Below are positions 35,575 through 45,473 of a stretch of 64,000 nucleotides of DNA, piece by piece. Each line of letters starts with the position of its first letter. Position 1 is the first letter of the stretch. The stretch comes from an uncultured Paracoccaceae bacterium (lineage in GTDB: Bacteria; Pseudomonadota; Alphaproteobacteria; Rhodobacterales; Rhodobacteraceae). The position numbers and the translations under genes are program-made. The stretch is taken from the NCBI GenBank assembly GCA_947498985.1, contig CANMMF010000003.1, forward strand, positions 124,001 through 188,000, read 5' to 3'. A model generated the notes under the pieces. It made no database searches and was not told the origin of the DNA. It saw nothing but the letters and a program-made list of their open reading frames with translations.

Positions 35575-37713
35575 TTACTCTGCCGCTGCAGGCGCCGAGG
35601 CCAGTCCGGGGTCGCGTCGCCTTTCGACCGCGGCCACGTTGCTTTCGGCTTCCAGCACCGACATCACCTGATGCAAATGTTCGGCATCGCGCAATTCAAG
35701 ATCGAGCAGCAGCCGGTAATAATCCGGTTTCCGGTCCACCATTCTCAGGTCTGAGATATTGGCCCTTTGCTCTCCAATCAATGTGCAAATACGCCCCAAC
35801 ACGCCGGCATCGTTCGTGATGGTCAATTCCAGTGACACGCCGTAAACCGGAGGGTGTGTTCCGTCGGCCCAATGCAAGTCGAGCCAGCGGGCCGGCTGGT
35901 CTTCGTAATCGGCCAGGATCGCGCAGTCGATCGCATGCACCGACACGCCGCGCCCGCGATGGGCCAGCCCCACGATCCGTTCGCCGGGCAAGGGCTGGCA
36001 GCAGGGCGCGCGCTCGAACCCTTGCCCGTGGGCGAGGCCGACAACCGCGCGGCGCGCCTCCACATCCGCGGTCTCGTGGATCGAGAGGTTGGGATAGACC
36101 GCCTCCACCACCTCGCTGGCGGTCACCTCCGCGCCACCCAGCCGCGCCAGCAGCGTTTCGGCATCGGGAAAGCGCAGGGTTCGCGCGGCTTTTTCCAGCA
36201 CCTTGTCGGTGGCCTTCTTGCCGACATTCTCGAAGGCCGCGCGCGCCAGTTCGCGACCCAGCCGGGCAAAACGCTCCTTGTTGGCCTCGCGCAGCGCGCG
36301 GCGGATCGCGGTCTTGGCCTTGCCGGTGGTCGCGATCTCCAGCCAGGTGGCCTGCGGCGTCTGGCCTTCGGCGGTGATGATGTCCACCGACTGGCCGTTC
36401 TTCAGCCGCGTCCAGAGCGGCACCCGCAGCCCGTCGACCTTGGCGCCCACGCAGGCAGAGCCGATGCGGGTATGGATCGCATAGGCGAAATCGAGCGGCG
36501 TGGCGCCTTTCGGCAGCTTGAAGACATCGCCCTTGGGGGTGAAGCAAAAGACCTTGTCGGAATACATCTCGAGCTTGACGGCCTCGAGAAACTCGTCGTG
36601 ATCGTCCTCGCCGTCGAACTGTTCGGTGAGCGAGGCGATCCACTTGGCGGGATCGACGGCAAAGGGGTTTTCCGCCCGTTCGCCATCGCGGTAGGACCAG
36701 TGCGCGGCCACGCCGGTTTCGGCCACCTCGTGCATCTGGCGCGTGCGGATCTGCACTTCGACCCGCTTGCCGTCGCGCCCCGACACGGTGGTGTGGATCG
36801 ACCGGTAGCCGTTGGATTTCGGCTGGCTGATATAGTCCTTGAACCGCCCCGGCACCGATTTCCAGCGCTGATGAATGGCGCCCAGAGCGGCGTAGCAATT
36901 CTCCTCCGAGCGGGTGATGACACGGAACCCGTAAATGTCGCTGAGCCGCGAGAAGCCGATCTTCTTCTCCTGCATCTTGCGCCAGATCGAATAGGGCTTT
37001 TTCGCGCGGCCAAAGACCTCCGCCTCGATTCCCGCTTTTTCCAGCTCATGGCGCATGTCCGAGGTGATCCGGTGGATCACGTCGCCGGTTTCCTTCTGCA
37101 GCGTGATGAAGCGGCGGATGATCGAGCTGCGGCCTTCGGGGTTGAGCACGCGGAAGGCCAGATCCTCCAGCTCCTCGCGCATCCATTGCATGCCCATGCG
37201 GCCCGCGAGCGGCGCGTAGATCTCCATCGTCTCGCGCGCTTTCTGGATCTGCTTGTCGGCGCTCATCGCCTTGATGGTGCGCATGTTGTGCAGCCGGTCG
37301 GCGAGCTTGACGAGGATCACCCGCAGGTCCTTCGACATCGCCATGAAAAGCTTGCGGAAGTTCTCTGCCTGCTTGGTCTCGGAGCTGGAGAGCTGCAGGT
37401 TGGTCAGCTTGGTGACCCCGTCCACGAGATCGGCGATCTCCGAGCCAAAGCGGCTCTCGATCTCGGTATAGGTGGAGCGGGTGTCCTCGATCGTGTCGTG
37501 CAGCAGGGCGGTGACGATGGTGGCATCGTCCAGCTGCTGCTCGGTCAGGATCGCCGCCACCGTCGCGGGGTGGCTGAAATAGGGCTCCCCGGATTTGCGG
37601 GTCTGCCCTTCATGCATGTCGCGGCCATACTCATAGGCCGCGACGATCAGCGCATCGTTGGTCTTGGGGTTGTAATTGCGGACCAGGGCAACAAGGTCTT
37701 CGGCCGCGATCAT
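35575..37713 (-). CDS. rsh: Bifunctional (p)ppGpp synthetase/hydrolase
   Basis: A 712-residue RelA/SpoT homologue. The hydrolase HD domain (HPATVAAIL ... TALLHDTIEDT, then VKLADRLHNMRT) is intact, as is the synthetase domain (SRLSDIYGFRVIT, then SNGYRSIHTTV and VEVQIRTRQMHEVAE). The TGS domain (FCFTPKGDVFKLPKGATPLDFAY) and a C-terminal ACT domain (LELTITNDAGVLGRICTLI) follow. It is the single stringent-response enzyme expected in alphaproteobacteria. The gene lies 38 bases after rpoZ, whose product also contributes to ppGpp binding by RNA polymerase in other bacteria. Confidence 0.96.
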   Translation of the reverse strand: MIAAEDLVALVRNYNPKTNDALIVAAYEYGRDMHEGQTRKSGEPYFSHPATVAAILTEQQLDDATIVTALLHDTIEDTRSTYTEIESRFGSEIADLVDGVTKLTNLQLSSSETKQAENFRKLFMAMSKDLRVILVKLADRLHNMRTIKAMSADKQIQKARETMEIYAPLAGRMGMQWMREELEDLAFRVLNPEGRSSIIRRFITLQKETGDVIHRITSDMRHELEKAGIEAEVFGRAKKPYSIWRKMQEKKIGFSRLSDIYGFRVITRSEENCYAALGAIHQRWKSVPGRFKDYISQPKSNGYRSIHTTVSGRDGKRVEVQIRTRQMHEVAETGVAAHWSYRDGERAENPFAVDPAKWIASLTEQFDGEDDHDEFLEAVKLEMYSDKVFCFTPKGDVFKLPKGATPLDFAYAIHTRIGSACVGAKVDGLRVPLWTRLKNGQSVDIITAEGQTPQATWLEIATTGKAKTAIRRALREANKERFARLGRELARAAFENVGKKATDKVLEKAARTLRFPDAETLLARLGGAEVTASEVVEAVYPNLSIHETADVEARRAVVGLAHGQGFERAPCCQPLPGERIVGLAHRGRGVSVHAIDCAILADYEDQPARWLDLHWADGTHPPVYGVSLELTITNDAGVLGRICTLIGEQRANISDLRMVDRKPDYYRLLLDLELRDAEHLHQVMSVLEAESNVAAVERRRDPGLASAPAAAE

Positions 37714-37751
37714 ATGCGCCTTTCCTTATGCCATGGGCTGCGGGGCCGGTG

Positions 37752-38105
37752 TCAGCCCTGGCCTTGCGCCTCCATCAGCGCGCGCAGCAGTTTCTCTTCG
37801 CTCAGATCGTCTTCCTGAGGCTTGTCCTGTTCGGCGCCCATCAGAAGCGCCATGGCGTCCTCTTCGGGTTCGTCGACCTCGATCTGGGTCTGGTTGCTCT
37901 CGATCAGACGCTCGCGCAGCTCGTCCGCCGACTGGGTTTCGTCAGCGATTTCGCGCAGGGCGACAACCGGGTTCTTGTCCTTGTCGCGGTCCACCGTGAT
38001 CGCGGCACCGGCGGAAATTTCGCGGGCGCGATGCGCGGCCAACATCACCAGTTCGAACCGGTTGGGAACCTTGTCGACGCAGTCTTCTACCGTAACGCGG
38101 GCCAT
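37752..38105 (-). CDS. rpoZ: RNA polymerase omega subunit
   Basis: A 117-residue protein with the omega signature [33 protein letters not shown] and [10 protein letters not shown]. The acidic C-terminal extension is usual for alphaproteobacteria. The start at MARVT follows the family; the upstream frame is unsupported. It heads a leftward operon with rsh. Confidence 0.96.
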   Translation of the reverse strand: MARVTVEDCVDKVPNRFELVMLAAHRAREISAGAAITVDRDKDKNPVVALREIADETQSADELRERLIESNQTQIEVDEPEEDAMALLMGAEQDKPQEDDLSEEKLLRALMEAQGQG

Positions 38106-38216
38106 ATGTGCTCCAGTCTCAAGTCGGGCGGCTTTCAGAAAGTGATGATCTAACGTGCAAAGCCGGTATTGACAAGAGCGGATCAAGGCGCTTCAGGGGC
38201 GGTCAGGCCCAATCGT

Positions 38217-38834
38217 TCAAGGTATTTCGCGGGATTTGCCCGAACCCGCCCGATCCTTGCCGGATGTTGCAAGCGGCCGCATCGCGGCGCGGTCCTCTGC
38301 GGGCAATGCGTCGAGCATCTGGGTGGTGGTCCTGCCGAGCCCGGGATGGCGCCAGTCGGGGGCCACATCCGCCAGCGGCACCAGTACAAAAGCGCGGTCC
38401 TGCAGCCGCGGATGCGGCAGGATGAGCCTGTCGGGCGTGTGCCGGATCTGCGCCTCGGGCGGCAAGGCCCGCCAGCGCGCCTGGGTCTCCGGGTCCGGCA
38501 GCTGCAGCTCACCCGCCGCCAGCAGGTCAAGATCCAATGTGCGGTTTCCCCAGCGCTGAGTCCGCGATCGGCCAAATTCCGCCTCAACGGCGTGAAACCG
38601 CCGCAAAACTTCCGCCACGTCATTCGTCGGCGCAGAGAGCGCCGCACAGGCATTTACATAATCCGGGCCGACGCCGGCGGGAAAACAGGGCGTCTCGAAA
38701 AAGCGGCTAACTCTCAGAATTGAATACGATTCTCGCTCAAGTTGAGAAAGGGCCGCGTTAAGGGTTGCCGTCGGGTCACCACGGGCGGAGCCGAGATTGC
38801 TTCCCAAAGCCACTAAGAATTCTTGTTCATCCAT
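38217..38834 (-). CDS. folK: 2-amino-4-hydroxy-6-hydroxymethyldihydropteridine diphosphokinase
   Basis: A 205-residue HPPK, which transfers pyrophosphate from ATP to the pterin in folate synthesis. The N-terminal [10 protein letters not shown], the [25 protein letters not shown] block, and [15 protein letters not shown] with [21 protein letters not shown] are all conserved. It is somewhat longer at the C-terminus than typical enzymes (about 160), with a polar tail. It lies 111 bases upstream of rpoZ in the same direction and is divergent from the NYN gene across an AT-rich gap. Confidence 0.95.
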   Translation of the reverse strand: MDEQEFLVALGSNLGSARGDPTATLNAALSQLERESYSILRVSRFFETPCFPAGVGPDYVNACAALSAPTNDVAEVLRRFHAVEAEFGRSRTQRWGNRTLDLDLLAAGELQLPDPETQARWRALPPEAQIRHTPDRLILPHPRLQDRAFVLVPLADVAPDWRHPGLGRTTTQMLDALPAEDRAAMRPLATSGKDRAGSGKSREIP

Positions 38835-38967
38835 GGATTACCCGTTAGTATAGCTTTACTCATTGTCGCTTGATCGCCTCGCGAAAAAGTATAATTGCTT
38901 ACGCTCTGCGTCGTTAATTCTTACACGCTTTCTCAGCGTCGACGCATATTAATAGGAAGGACATTTT
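38835..38967. promoter_or_regulatory. AT-rich divergent promoter region folK / NYN gene
   Basis: A 133-base gap that is clearly AT-richer than the rest of the window (TTAGTATAGCTTTACTC, AAAAAGTATAATTGC, CATATTAATAGGAAGG). GTATAATTG resembles a sigma-70 -10 box facing the NYN gene. AGGAAGGA precedes its ATG. Confidence 0.45.
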
Positions 38968-39540
38968 ATGTTTTACAAGGACGAACGGCTGGCGCTGTTC
39001 ATCGATGGATCCAATCTCTACGCCGCTGCGAAGGCCCTTGGATTTGACATTGACTACAAACTGTTGCGCCAGGAATTTGCTCGCCGGGGCAAAATGGTTC
39101 GTGCGTTTTACTATACGGCACTCCTGGAAAATGACGAGTATTCCCCGATCCGCCCACTCGTGGATTGGCTGCACTACAATGGCTTCACGATGGTGACGAA
39201 GCCGGCAAAGGAATACACCGACAGCCAGGGCCGCCGGAAGGTCAAAGGCAACATGGATATCGAACTGACGGTCGATGCCATGGAACTTGCGCCGCGGGTC
39301 GATCATATCGTGTTGTTTTCGGGAGATGGCGATTTCCGGCCACTCGCGGAAAGTCTCCAGCGTCAGGGTGTTCGCGTCTCGGTTGTATCGACCATTCGCA
39401 GCCAGCCTCCGATGATTGCAGACGAGCTGCGCAGGCAGGCCGACAACTTCATCGAGCTCGACGAGCTGCGCGACGTCATAGGACGCCCGCCGCGCGAAAG
39501 TCAGGCAGAGCGCAATTTCGAGGTTGCCAACAGCAAATAA
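38968..39540 (+). CDS. NYN-domain (LabA/DUF88-like) protein
   Basis: 190 residues with the PIN-like NYN fold seen in LabA-type proteins. LALFIDGSNLYAA (first acidic residue near 14), KGNMDIELTVDAMEL and HIVLFSGDGDFRPLAESLQRQGVRVSVVS supply the set of acidic residues expected of a metal-dependent RNase. A role in RNA turnover or gene regulation is inferred from family. It is monocistronic and ends at a strong terminator. Its codon use is slightly AT-richer near the 5' end. Confidence 0.88.
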   Translation: MFYKDERLALFIDGSNLYAAAKALGFDIDYKLLRQEFARRGKMVRAFYYTALLENDEYSPIRPLVDWLHYNGFTMVTKPAKEYTDSQGRRKVKGNMDIELTVDAMELAPRVDHIVLFSGDGDFRPLAESLQRQGVRVSVVSTIRSQPPMIADELRRQADNFIELDELRDVIGRPPRESQAERNFEVANSK

Positions 39541-39609
39541 CGCGGCGCCTCGCAGGATGCGGTCTTTCATGGGGATGAAGGCACGCAACGTGAGATAGCA
39601 CGCTCCAGA

Positions 39610-39640
39610 AGGGGTCGCCGGGTTCGGGCGCCCCTTTTTC
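39610..39640 (+). terminator. Rho-independent terminator after the NYN gene
   Basis: GGGGTCGCC pairs imperfectly with GGGCGCCCC around a GGGTTC loop; CTTTTTCTTT follows. Confidence 0.85.
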
Positions 39641-39740
39641 TTTGCGCGCCGCCGCGATCTGCGGCGCGAGAACACGCCTTTGCTTGCGCGAATCGCTCTC
39701 CCGGCACACCTTTGACGCGGGGCGGGGGGTGCAGTCCAAC

Positions 39741-40553
39741 ATGACGACGTTCGACGAAGAGTTTTTCCGACGATCGCAGGAGCGCTGGATCGCCCTGCAG
39801 AAGACGCTGTCCCGGCAGGCCCATGAAGGGCTGGCCCGCGAGGTGGTGCGCCAGCTGGCCCAGCGCGCCAGCGAGGTGGAGACAACCGACCCCGAATATC
39901 CCGAAGCCGACATCATCGAAACGCTCTGCCGCGCCCTGGTCAACACCGATGCCGAAAAGGCGCGCACGATGATGCTGCACCTTCAGCGTGACGGGCTGAC
40001 GCTTGACGTCCTTTATGCGCGCTACCTCGCGCCCGCCGCCGGCACGCTGGGCAAATGGTGGGATGATGACGAGATCAGCTTTGTCGGCGTGACGCTGGGC
40101 GTGGCGCGGATTTTCGATCTGGTGCGGCTGTTGCGCGACCAGTTGCCCGCGCCGCGGATCACCCGCAGCGTGCCGGTGCTCTTTGCCGCCGTTCCCGGAG
40201 AGAACCATGGGGTCGGCGTCGAGATGGCGGCAGAGCTCTTTCGCCAGCACGGATGGGACACGCGGCTGCTGGTGGGCGCCGACCATGCGGACATCCTGAG
40301 CGAAATCAGGACGATCTCCTGTCTGGTGCTTGGCCTGTCATCGGGCGGACGCCGCACCGCCGATGCGCTGGCCCGCATCGTGCATGCGGTGCGCGTCGCC
40401 CATCCCGAGATCTACATTTTGGTGAGCGGGCATGTCGTGGTGTCCGAACCGGAGCTGATCGCGGCGATTTCGCCCGACAGCGCGGTCGCCTCGGTCGAGG
40501 ACGCGCTGGCGACGATGGAAGCGCTCTCGGGCGAACCGATCGCGTTGCGGTAG
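39741..40553 (+). CDS. Cobalamin-binding-domain sensor protein
   Basis: A 270-residue protein. Residues about 55-130 are helical and include GTLGKWWDDDEISFVGVTLGVARI, the cap module that packs over B12 in MetH-type and CarH-type proteins. A Rossmann B12-binding fold follows, with GENHGVG near residues 153-159 (an E-x-H-x-x-G version of the D-x-H-x-x-G motif) and CLVLGLSSGGRRTADALARIVHAVR. No catalytic or DNA-binding domain is fused. It resembles photosynthesis antirepressors of the AerR/PpaA kind, but no photosynthesis genes are in this window. The start at MTTFDEEF follows the family. Confidence 0.8.
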   Translation: MTTFDEEFFRRSQERWIALQKTLSRQAHEGLAREVVRQLAQRASEVETTDPEYPEADIIETLCRALVNTDAEKARTMMLHLQRDGLTLDVLYARYLAPAAGTLGKWWDDDEISFVGVTLGVARIFDLVRLLRDQLPAPRITRSVPVLFAAVPGENHGVGVEMAAELFRQHGWDTRLLVGADHADILSEIRTISCLVLGLSSGGRRTADALARIVHAVRVAHPEIYILVSGHVVVSEPELIAAISPDSAVASVEDALATMEALSGEPIALR

Positions 40554-40639
40554 CCCGCGTCAGCCCGCGCATTCTTTACCTTGCCTGCCAGAGTGCTTAG
40601 GTCTGGTCAGAGCCGCCGATGCCGCAAATGAGGGCCGAC

Positions 40640-41590
40640 ATGCCGAACCCGCCGCTGACCCTTTACCTTGCCGCGCCCCGCGGCTTTTGCGCCGGTGTCG
40701 ACCGCGCGATCAAGATCGTCGAGATGGCGCTGGGGAAATGGGGCGCGCCGGTCTATGTGCGCCACGAGATCGTGCATAACAAGTTTGTCGTGGACGACCT
40801 GCGGGCCAAGGGCGCTGTGTTTGTCGAGGAGCTTGAGGATTGCCCGGATGACCGTCCGGTCATCTTTTCCGCCCATGGCGTGCCCAAGGCCGTGCCCGCG
40901 GAGGCCGCCAGGCGCCAGATGGTCTATGTGGACGCGACCTGCCCGCTTGTCTCCAAGGTGCATATCGAGGCCGCGCGGCACAGTGAAAACGGGTTGCAGA
41001 TGATCATGATCGGCCATGAGGGCCATCCCGAGACCGTGGGCACCATGGGTCAGCTGCCGGAGGGCGAAGTGCTGCTGGTCGAGACCGTCGAGGACGTGCA
41101 AACCGTCGCGGTGCGGGATCCCGAGCGGCTGGCCTTCGTCACCCAGACCACCCTGTCGGTGGACGACACCGCCGAGATTGTCGCCGCCCTGCAGGCGCGC
41201 TTTCCGGCCATTGTCGGCCCGCATAAGGAAGACATCTGCTACGCCACCACCAACCGGCAGGAGGCCGTGAAAGCCATGGCGCCGCGCTGCGACGCGATGC
41301 TGGTGGTGGGCGCGCCCAACTCCTCCAATTCCAGGCGTCTGGTCGAAGTGGGCCGCCGCGCCGGATGCCAGTACGCCCAGCTTGTCCAGCGCGCGACCGA
41401 TATCGACTGGCGCGCGTTGCAGGGCATCGGCTCGGTGGGGATCACCGCCGGAGCCAGCGCGCCCGAAGTGCTGATCGACGAGGTGATCGACGCCTTCCGC
41501 GCGCGCTTCGATGTCACGGTCGAGATGGTTGAAACCGCCGTCGAAAACGTGGAGTTCAAGGTGCCGCGCGTGCTGCGCGAACCGGCGTGA
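40640..41590 (+). CDS. ispH: 4-hydroxy-3-methylbut-2-enyl diphosphate reductase
   Basis: A 316-residue iron-sulfur enzyme making IPP and DMAPP in the last step of the MEP isoprenoid pathway. The three cluster cysteines appear in [25 protein letters not shown] and [16 protein letters not shown] / RRAGCQYA-type positions; VGHEGHPE-like [15 protein letters not shown] and the catalytic [10 protein letters not shown] are present. The start at MPNPP has GAGGG eight bases upstream; ATGs at 40619 and 40628 are alternatives. Confidence 0.96.
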   Translation: MPNPPLTLYLAAPRGFCAGVDRAIKIVEMALGKWGAPVYVRHEIVHNKFVVDDLRAKGAVFVEELEDCPDDRPVIFSAHGVPKAVPAEAARRQMVYVDATCPLVSKVHIEAARHSENGLQMIMIGHEGHPETVGTMGQLPEGEVLLVETVEDVQTVAVRDPERLAFVTQTTLSVDDTAEIVAALQARFPAIVGPHKEDICYATTNRQEAVKAMAPRCDAMLVVGAPNSSNSRRLVEVGRRAGCQYAQLVQRATDIDWRALQGIGSVGITAGASAPEVLIDEVIDAFRARFDVTVEMVETAVENVEFKVPRVLREPA

Positions 41591-41593
41591 GCT

Positions 41594-42118
41594 TTACGGG
41601 GCCTGGTCGGGAACGCTCTGTCGCCTGAGATCGCGGACGCAGAACCAGTGATGCTCCGTACCGTCCGGCGTCACAATGGCGTTGGGCAGCCGACCCTGGC
41701 GGCGAAAGCCGTGGCGGTCGTAAAAGCGGATGGCGCGGGGGTTTTGCGCCGCCACAAAAAGCTCCAGCTGCCAGATACCCTGATCCGCCGCATGATCAAG
41801 CAGGACGTGCATCAGCGCATCCGCAGCCCCGCCGCCCTGTGCTGCGGATGTGACGTAAAACGCGCCGATCATCGCCCGATGCCGTGCGCGGCGGGCCGTC
41901 TCGCGCCGCAGCGCCGCGATCCCCGCCGGCGTGGCGTCCTCGAAAACGCCAAACCGCGTGCCTTGCTCCAGCGCCAGCCGGTCCGCCGCCTCGGGGATGG
42001 CCAGCGCCTCGGCGTGGCTGGACAGAAAGCCGCCGGGAAAGAGCCGGGTGCCCTCCGCGCGCAACGCGCGCCACACTGCCAATTCCGCGCCGGTCAGCAC
42101 GCTCGTGCTCAGAACCAC
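41594..42118 (-). CDS. GNAT-family N-acetyltransferase
   Basis: 174 residues, starting with GTG at 42118 and overlapping the upstream gene by ten bases. GGAG lies eight bases before it. The GNAT fold is seen in GAFYVTSAAQGGGAADALMHVLLDHAADQG (acetyl-CoA pyrophosphate loop) and LFVAAQNPRAIRFYDRHGFRRQG. The substrate is unknown. It converges on ispH, with stop codons three bases apart. Confidence 0.85.
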   Translation of the reverse strand: MVLSTSVLTGAELAVWRALRAEGTRLFPGGFLSSHAEALAIPEAADRLALEQGTRFGVFEDATPAGIAALRRETARRARHRAMIGAFYVTSAAQGGGAADALMHVLLDHAADQGIWQLELFVAAQNPRAIRFYDRHGFRRQGRLPNAIVTPDGTEHHWFCVRDLRRQSVPDQAP

Positions 42119-42978
42119 TGCCCGGGCTCCATCAGGCCCAGATCCAGCAATTGCCGCGAATGCCATTCGAAAGGCATGGAGTTGTGCCATTTGAACGTCT
42201 GGATATCGAAGGTGGAGCCGGGATTGCGTTTCAGAGCCTTGGCCGTGCGGAACGACGCAATGGCAGCGGTCAGGTTGTTGTGCCAGGGGCAGGCATAGGT
42301 GTTCATCTCTTCGTCGGAAAGCGTGTGATCCTCGCGCAATTGCAGCCCTGGCCGCGCGCGGAACATGCCGATCCGGTCGATCTTGCGCCGTTCGGCGGGC
42401 ACATGCTCCTCGTAGCGCCAGCGCAACCCGCCGAAGAAATCGAGCTGCCGTTCCTTGGGGTGGTTGTGGTTCTCCGCATCGAGCCGCGCCAGCGCGTAAT
42501 AGCCCGACCGGTCCAGATGCGCGTCGTCCAGTGACACCGCGTTCGGCCAGCGGTTCAGGTCGCCCGCGTAAAGATCCACCACATAGGTCAGCATCGCGCT
42601 GCGCCGTTCCTCGGCGTGAAAGGCCAGCATCTCACCCACCGCGCGGGTTTCGCAGAACGGGAAAAACAGGAACTCGGCGTTGTAGCAGTAATAGAACCAA
42701 ACCGACGGCGCGATCTCGATCAGCGCGTTCATCGCGCGCGGCACCGCGTCATCGGCGCGCATGTCGTAATCGACACGGTGCACCTTGCCGTCCAGATCGG
42801 CGGGCATGGCCCAGCGATCCGAGCCAAAGCAGATCACCGAGGCAAAGCCCATATGCCGGTGATGGCGCAGCGTGGTGTCAAGCTCCACCTCGTCCTCGGC
42901 AAAGACCACCGCCACAGGCCCCTTGGCCACGGCCACTCCGCCGGTCTTGAGGAAGCTGTCGAGACTGTCGTACCGCAT
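42109..42978 (-). CDS. Conserved protein of unknown function, possibly glycosyltransferase-like
   Basis: 289 residues beginning MRYDSLDSFLKTGG. VAVVFAEDEVELDTTLRHHRHMGFASVICFGS resembles the opening strand-helix-strand of GT-A type glycosyltransferases that act on a displaced target. YNAEFLFFPFCETRAVGEMLAFHAEERRSAML and WHNSMPFEWHSRQLLDLGLMEPGQWF appear strongly patterned. No DXD motif is certain. I call it glycosyltransferase-like only tentatively. It is divergent from miaB and coupled to the GNAT gene. Confidence 0.6.
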   Translation of the reverse strand: MRYDSLDSFLKTGGVAVAKGPVAVVFAEDEVELDTTLRHHRHMGFASVICFGSDRWAMPADLDGKVHRVDYDMRADDAVPRAMNALIEIAPSVWFYYCYNAEFLFFPFCETRAVGEMLAFHAEERRSAMLTYVVDLYAGDLNRWPNAVSLDDAHLDRSGYYALARLDAENHNHPKERQLDFFGGLRWRYEEHVPAERRKIDRIGMFRARPGLQLREDHTLSDEEMNTYACPWHNNLTAAIASFRTAKALKRNPGSTFDIQTFKWHNSMPFEWHSRQLLDLGLMEPGQWF

Positions 42979-43126
42979 GGCCTGCCTTTGCTGCGCCGGT
43001 TCGCCCGGGCCATGTCCGGCCGGGATGCCGTTCTTGTGCCGCAGAATCGGTGAAAATCTGGTGCATTGCAACAGGGCGGTATTTTGCGCTATCTGCCCGC
43101 TCTGACCCCGTTCCCCGGAGAGCCCC

Positions 43127-44434
43127 ATGTCCGCGCCGAAAAAGCTCTATATCAAGACCTATGGCTGCCAGATGAACGTCTATGACAGCGAACGCATGGC
43201 CGAGGCGCTGGGCGGCGAGGGATATGTGCCGACCGAAAGCGCGGCCGACGCCGACATGATCCTGCTCAACACCTGCCATATCCGCGAAAAGGCCGCCGAA
43301 AAGGTCTATTCGGAGCTTGGGCGCTACAAGGGGCTGAAGGCGGAAAAGCCCGATCTGAAAATCGGCGTGGCGGGCTGTGTCGCGCAGGCCGAAGGGGCCG
43401 AGATCATGCGCCGCCAGCCGATGGTGGATCTGGTCGTCGGCCCGCAAAGCTACCACCGCCTGCCGGAGCTCGAGGCGCGTGCGCGCGACGGTCAGAAGGC
43501 GCTCGACACCGACTTTCCCGAAGAGGACAAGTTCGACCATCTCAAGGCGCGGCCCAAGGCGCGCCGCGGCCCCACCGCCTTCCTCACGGTGCAGGAAGGC
43601 TGCGACAAGTTCTGTGCCTTCTGTGTGGTGCCCTACACGCGCGGCGCCGAGGTCAGCCGTCCGGCGGACCGCATCCTCTCCGAGGCCCGCGATCTGGTGG
43701 AACGCGGGGTGCGCGAAATCACTCTGCTGGGGCAGAACGTGAACGCCTATCACGGCCATGAGCGCGGCCTGGCCGGTCTGATCCGCGCGCTGGCCGGGAT
43801 CGACGGGCTGGCGCGCATCCGCTTCACCACCTCGCATCCCAACGACATGGATGACGAACTGATTGCCGCCCATGGCGATTGCGAGAAACTCATGCCCTAC
43901 CTGCACCTGCCGGTGCAATCGGGCTCTGACCACATCCTCAAACGGATGAACCGGCAGCACACCCGCGCGCAGTATTTCGACATTATTGACCGATTGCGCA
44001 AGGTGCGCCCGGATCTGCATCTGTCGGGCGATTTCATCGTCGGCTTCCCGGAAGAGACCGAGGCGGATTTCGAGGACACGCTCGACCTGATCGAACGGGT
44101 CGGCTACGGCTCGGCGTTTTCGTTCAAATACTCCACCCGCCCCGGCACTCCTGCTGCCGAACGCGCGCAACTGGACGAGGAGGTCAAGGACGCGCGCCTG
44201 CAACGGCTGCAAGCGCTGCTGACCCGGCAGCAACGTGCGCTGCAGGATGCGATGGTCGGGCGCGAGGTGTCGGTGCTTTTTGAAAAGCCGGGCCGCCTGC
44301 CGGGCCAGATGGTCGGAAAATCCGAGTATCTGCATGCGGTGCATGTGGCTGCCGATGGCCTTGCCGCGGGCGATCTGCGCCGCGTGCGCGTGGTCGAGAG
44401 CGGCCCGAATTCGCTCAAGGGCGTGCTTGTCTGA
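43127..44434 (+). CDS. miaB: tRNA-2-methylthio-N6-dimethylallyladenosine synthase
   Basis: A 435-residue radical-SAM methylthiotransferase that modifies A37 of tRNAs. The N-terminal UPF0004 domain has [24 protein letters not shown] and [10 protein letters not shown] (auxiliary cluster cysteines). The radical-SAM loop is [19 protein letters not shown]. The C-terminal TRAM domain includes [20 protein letters not shown]. The length is normal for the family. Confidence 0.97.
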   Translation: MSAPKKLYIKTYGCQMNVYDSERMAEALGGEGYVPTESAADADMILLNTCHIREKAAEKVYSELGRYKGLKAEKPDLKIGVAGCVAQAEGAEIMRRQPMVDLVVGPQSYHRLPELEARARDGQKALDTDFPEEDKFDHLKARPKARRGPTAFLTVQEGCDKFCAFCVVPYTRGAEVSRPADRILSEARDLVERGVREITLLGQNVNAYHGHERGLAGLIRALAGIDGLARIRFTTSHPNDMDDELIAAHGDCEKLMPYLHLPVQSGSDHILKRMNRQHTRAQYFDIIDRLRKVRPDLHLSGDFIVGFPEETEADFEDTLDLIERVGYGSAFSFKYSTRPGTPAAERAQLDEEVKDARLQRLQALLTRQQRALQDAMVGREVSVLFEKPGRLPGQMVGKSEYLHAVHVAADGLAAGDLRRVRVVESGPNSLKGVLV

Positions 44435-44858
44435 ACGCGTGATTTGCCACCGCCGAAGCTGCATTGCCCGCCGCCGGTGCTTGCGGCCCGCAAGCGCGGC
44501 GATCTGAGGTTCGAAAGGACGCACCGACGGCCCGTCAACTTGATGACCGCAACGCGTGACGCAACGTCCACCACGCCGTGCGATTCACCCATTCATGCCA
44601 AACCGGAAACAGTCTTTTCCACACTGCACCCGCAGAAACGGGCAACATCCGACGGCCGAAAAAGACCGCAAATCAGAGCACTATCGCGCGGTCTTCATGT
44701 CACGGGAATTGTTTCCGATTCTGGCATAATCCACAGCCCTTTTCGCTTCACAGATGAGGAAACTTTGCTAAAGTGTTGAATACATTAACGTGCATGCGCC
44801 GCTGCTGATTCCATAAAGGCGCATGTCGGGGGAAACACTGATCAAGGGACACAGGCTC
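44435..44858. promoter_or_regulatory. Long gap in front of the OmpA-like gene
   Basis: 424 bases with no supported gene. The last part (44720-44858) is AT-rich, with GATGAGGAAACTTTGCTAAAGTGTTGAATACATTAACG, which contains TTGCTA and TACATT-type hexamers that may be a promoter for the OmpA-like gene. Nothing recognisable as an RNA element was found. Confidence 0.4.
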
Positions 44859-45458
44859 GTGGTAACACGCATGACCAAAGCCATTGGCGCTGCCGCGCTG
44901 TCCGCTGTTCTCGGACTGGCAGCCACCGGTGCTGCCATGGCCGACACGGCGGGGCAAGATACACCATTCATTTCATCGCAGAACACGCGCACCGTGGTGG
45001 GCGAACAGTATATTCCGGGCATCTGGGTCGACCCGGATGGCTGCGAACACTGGGTCATGGATGACGGCGTCGAGGGCTACATGACCCCGCATGTCAACCG
45101 CAAGGGCATCCCGGTCTGCCGCCGCGGCAACACCTGCGGCGTGATGAACACCGACCAGTTCTTTGCCACCGACAGCTACCGGATCTCCAAGCATGGCAAG
45201 ATGCGCCTGGCGGAGTTCTTCCAGCAGGCCGGGGCGATTTCCTACATCATCGCCGGTCATACCGACAGCCGCGCCTCCGACAGCTACAACATGAAGCTCA
45301 GCTACAACCGCGCGCTGTCCGTGGCCAGCGTGGCCAAGGCCACCGGTGCCCGGATCGCGGATGTGCGGGGCTATGGCGAACGTCTGCCCGTCGCTTCCAA
45401 CGGTACGCATACCGGCATGGCCAAGAACCGCCGCGTCGAAATCATCTGCATCCGCTGA
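44859..45458 (+). CDS. OmpA-family envelope protein with N-terminal GIWVDPxGC motif
   Basis: 199 residues if started at GTG 44859, where AAGGGA lies nine bases upstream; ATG 44871 is an alternative. Residues 5-29 are a signal peptide (LSAVLGLAATGAAMA). About residues 53-90 carry GIWVDPDGCEHWVMDDGVEG and a second cysteine, a block repeated in the next gene. The C-terminal half is an OmpA peptidoglycan-binding domain (YIIAGHTDSRASDSYNMKLSYNRALSVAS, VRGYGERLPVA). It probably binds peptidoglycan at the outer membrane. The binding residues D and R of the OmpA site appear conserved. Confidence 0.85.
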   Translation: MVTRMTKAIGAAALSAVLGLAATGAAMADTAGQDTPFISSQNTRTVVGEQYIPGIWVDPDGCEHWVMDDGVEGYMTPHVNRKGIPVCRRGNTCGVMNTDQFFATDSYRISKHGKMRLAEFFQQAGAISYIIAGHTDSRASDSYNMKLSYNRALSVASVAKATGARIADVRGYGERLPVASNGTHTGMAKNRRVEIICIR

Positions 45459-45473
45459 TCAGGAGCCCAGGAT

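Noticed and set aside
39741-40553. Photosynthesis gene cluster around the B12-binding protein
   Set aside because: No bch, crt, puf or puh genes in the window.
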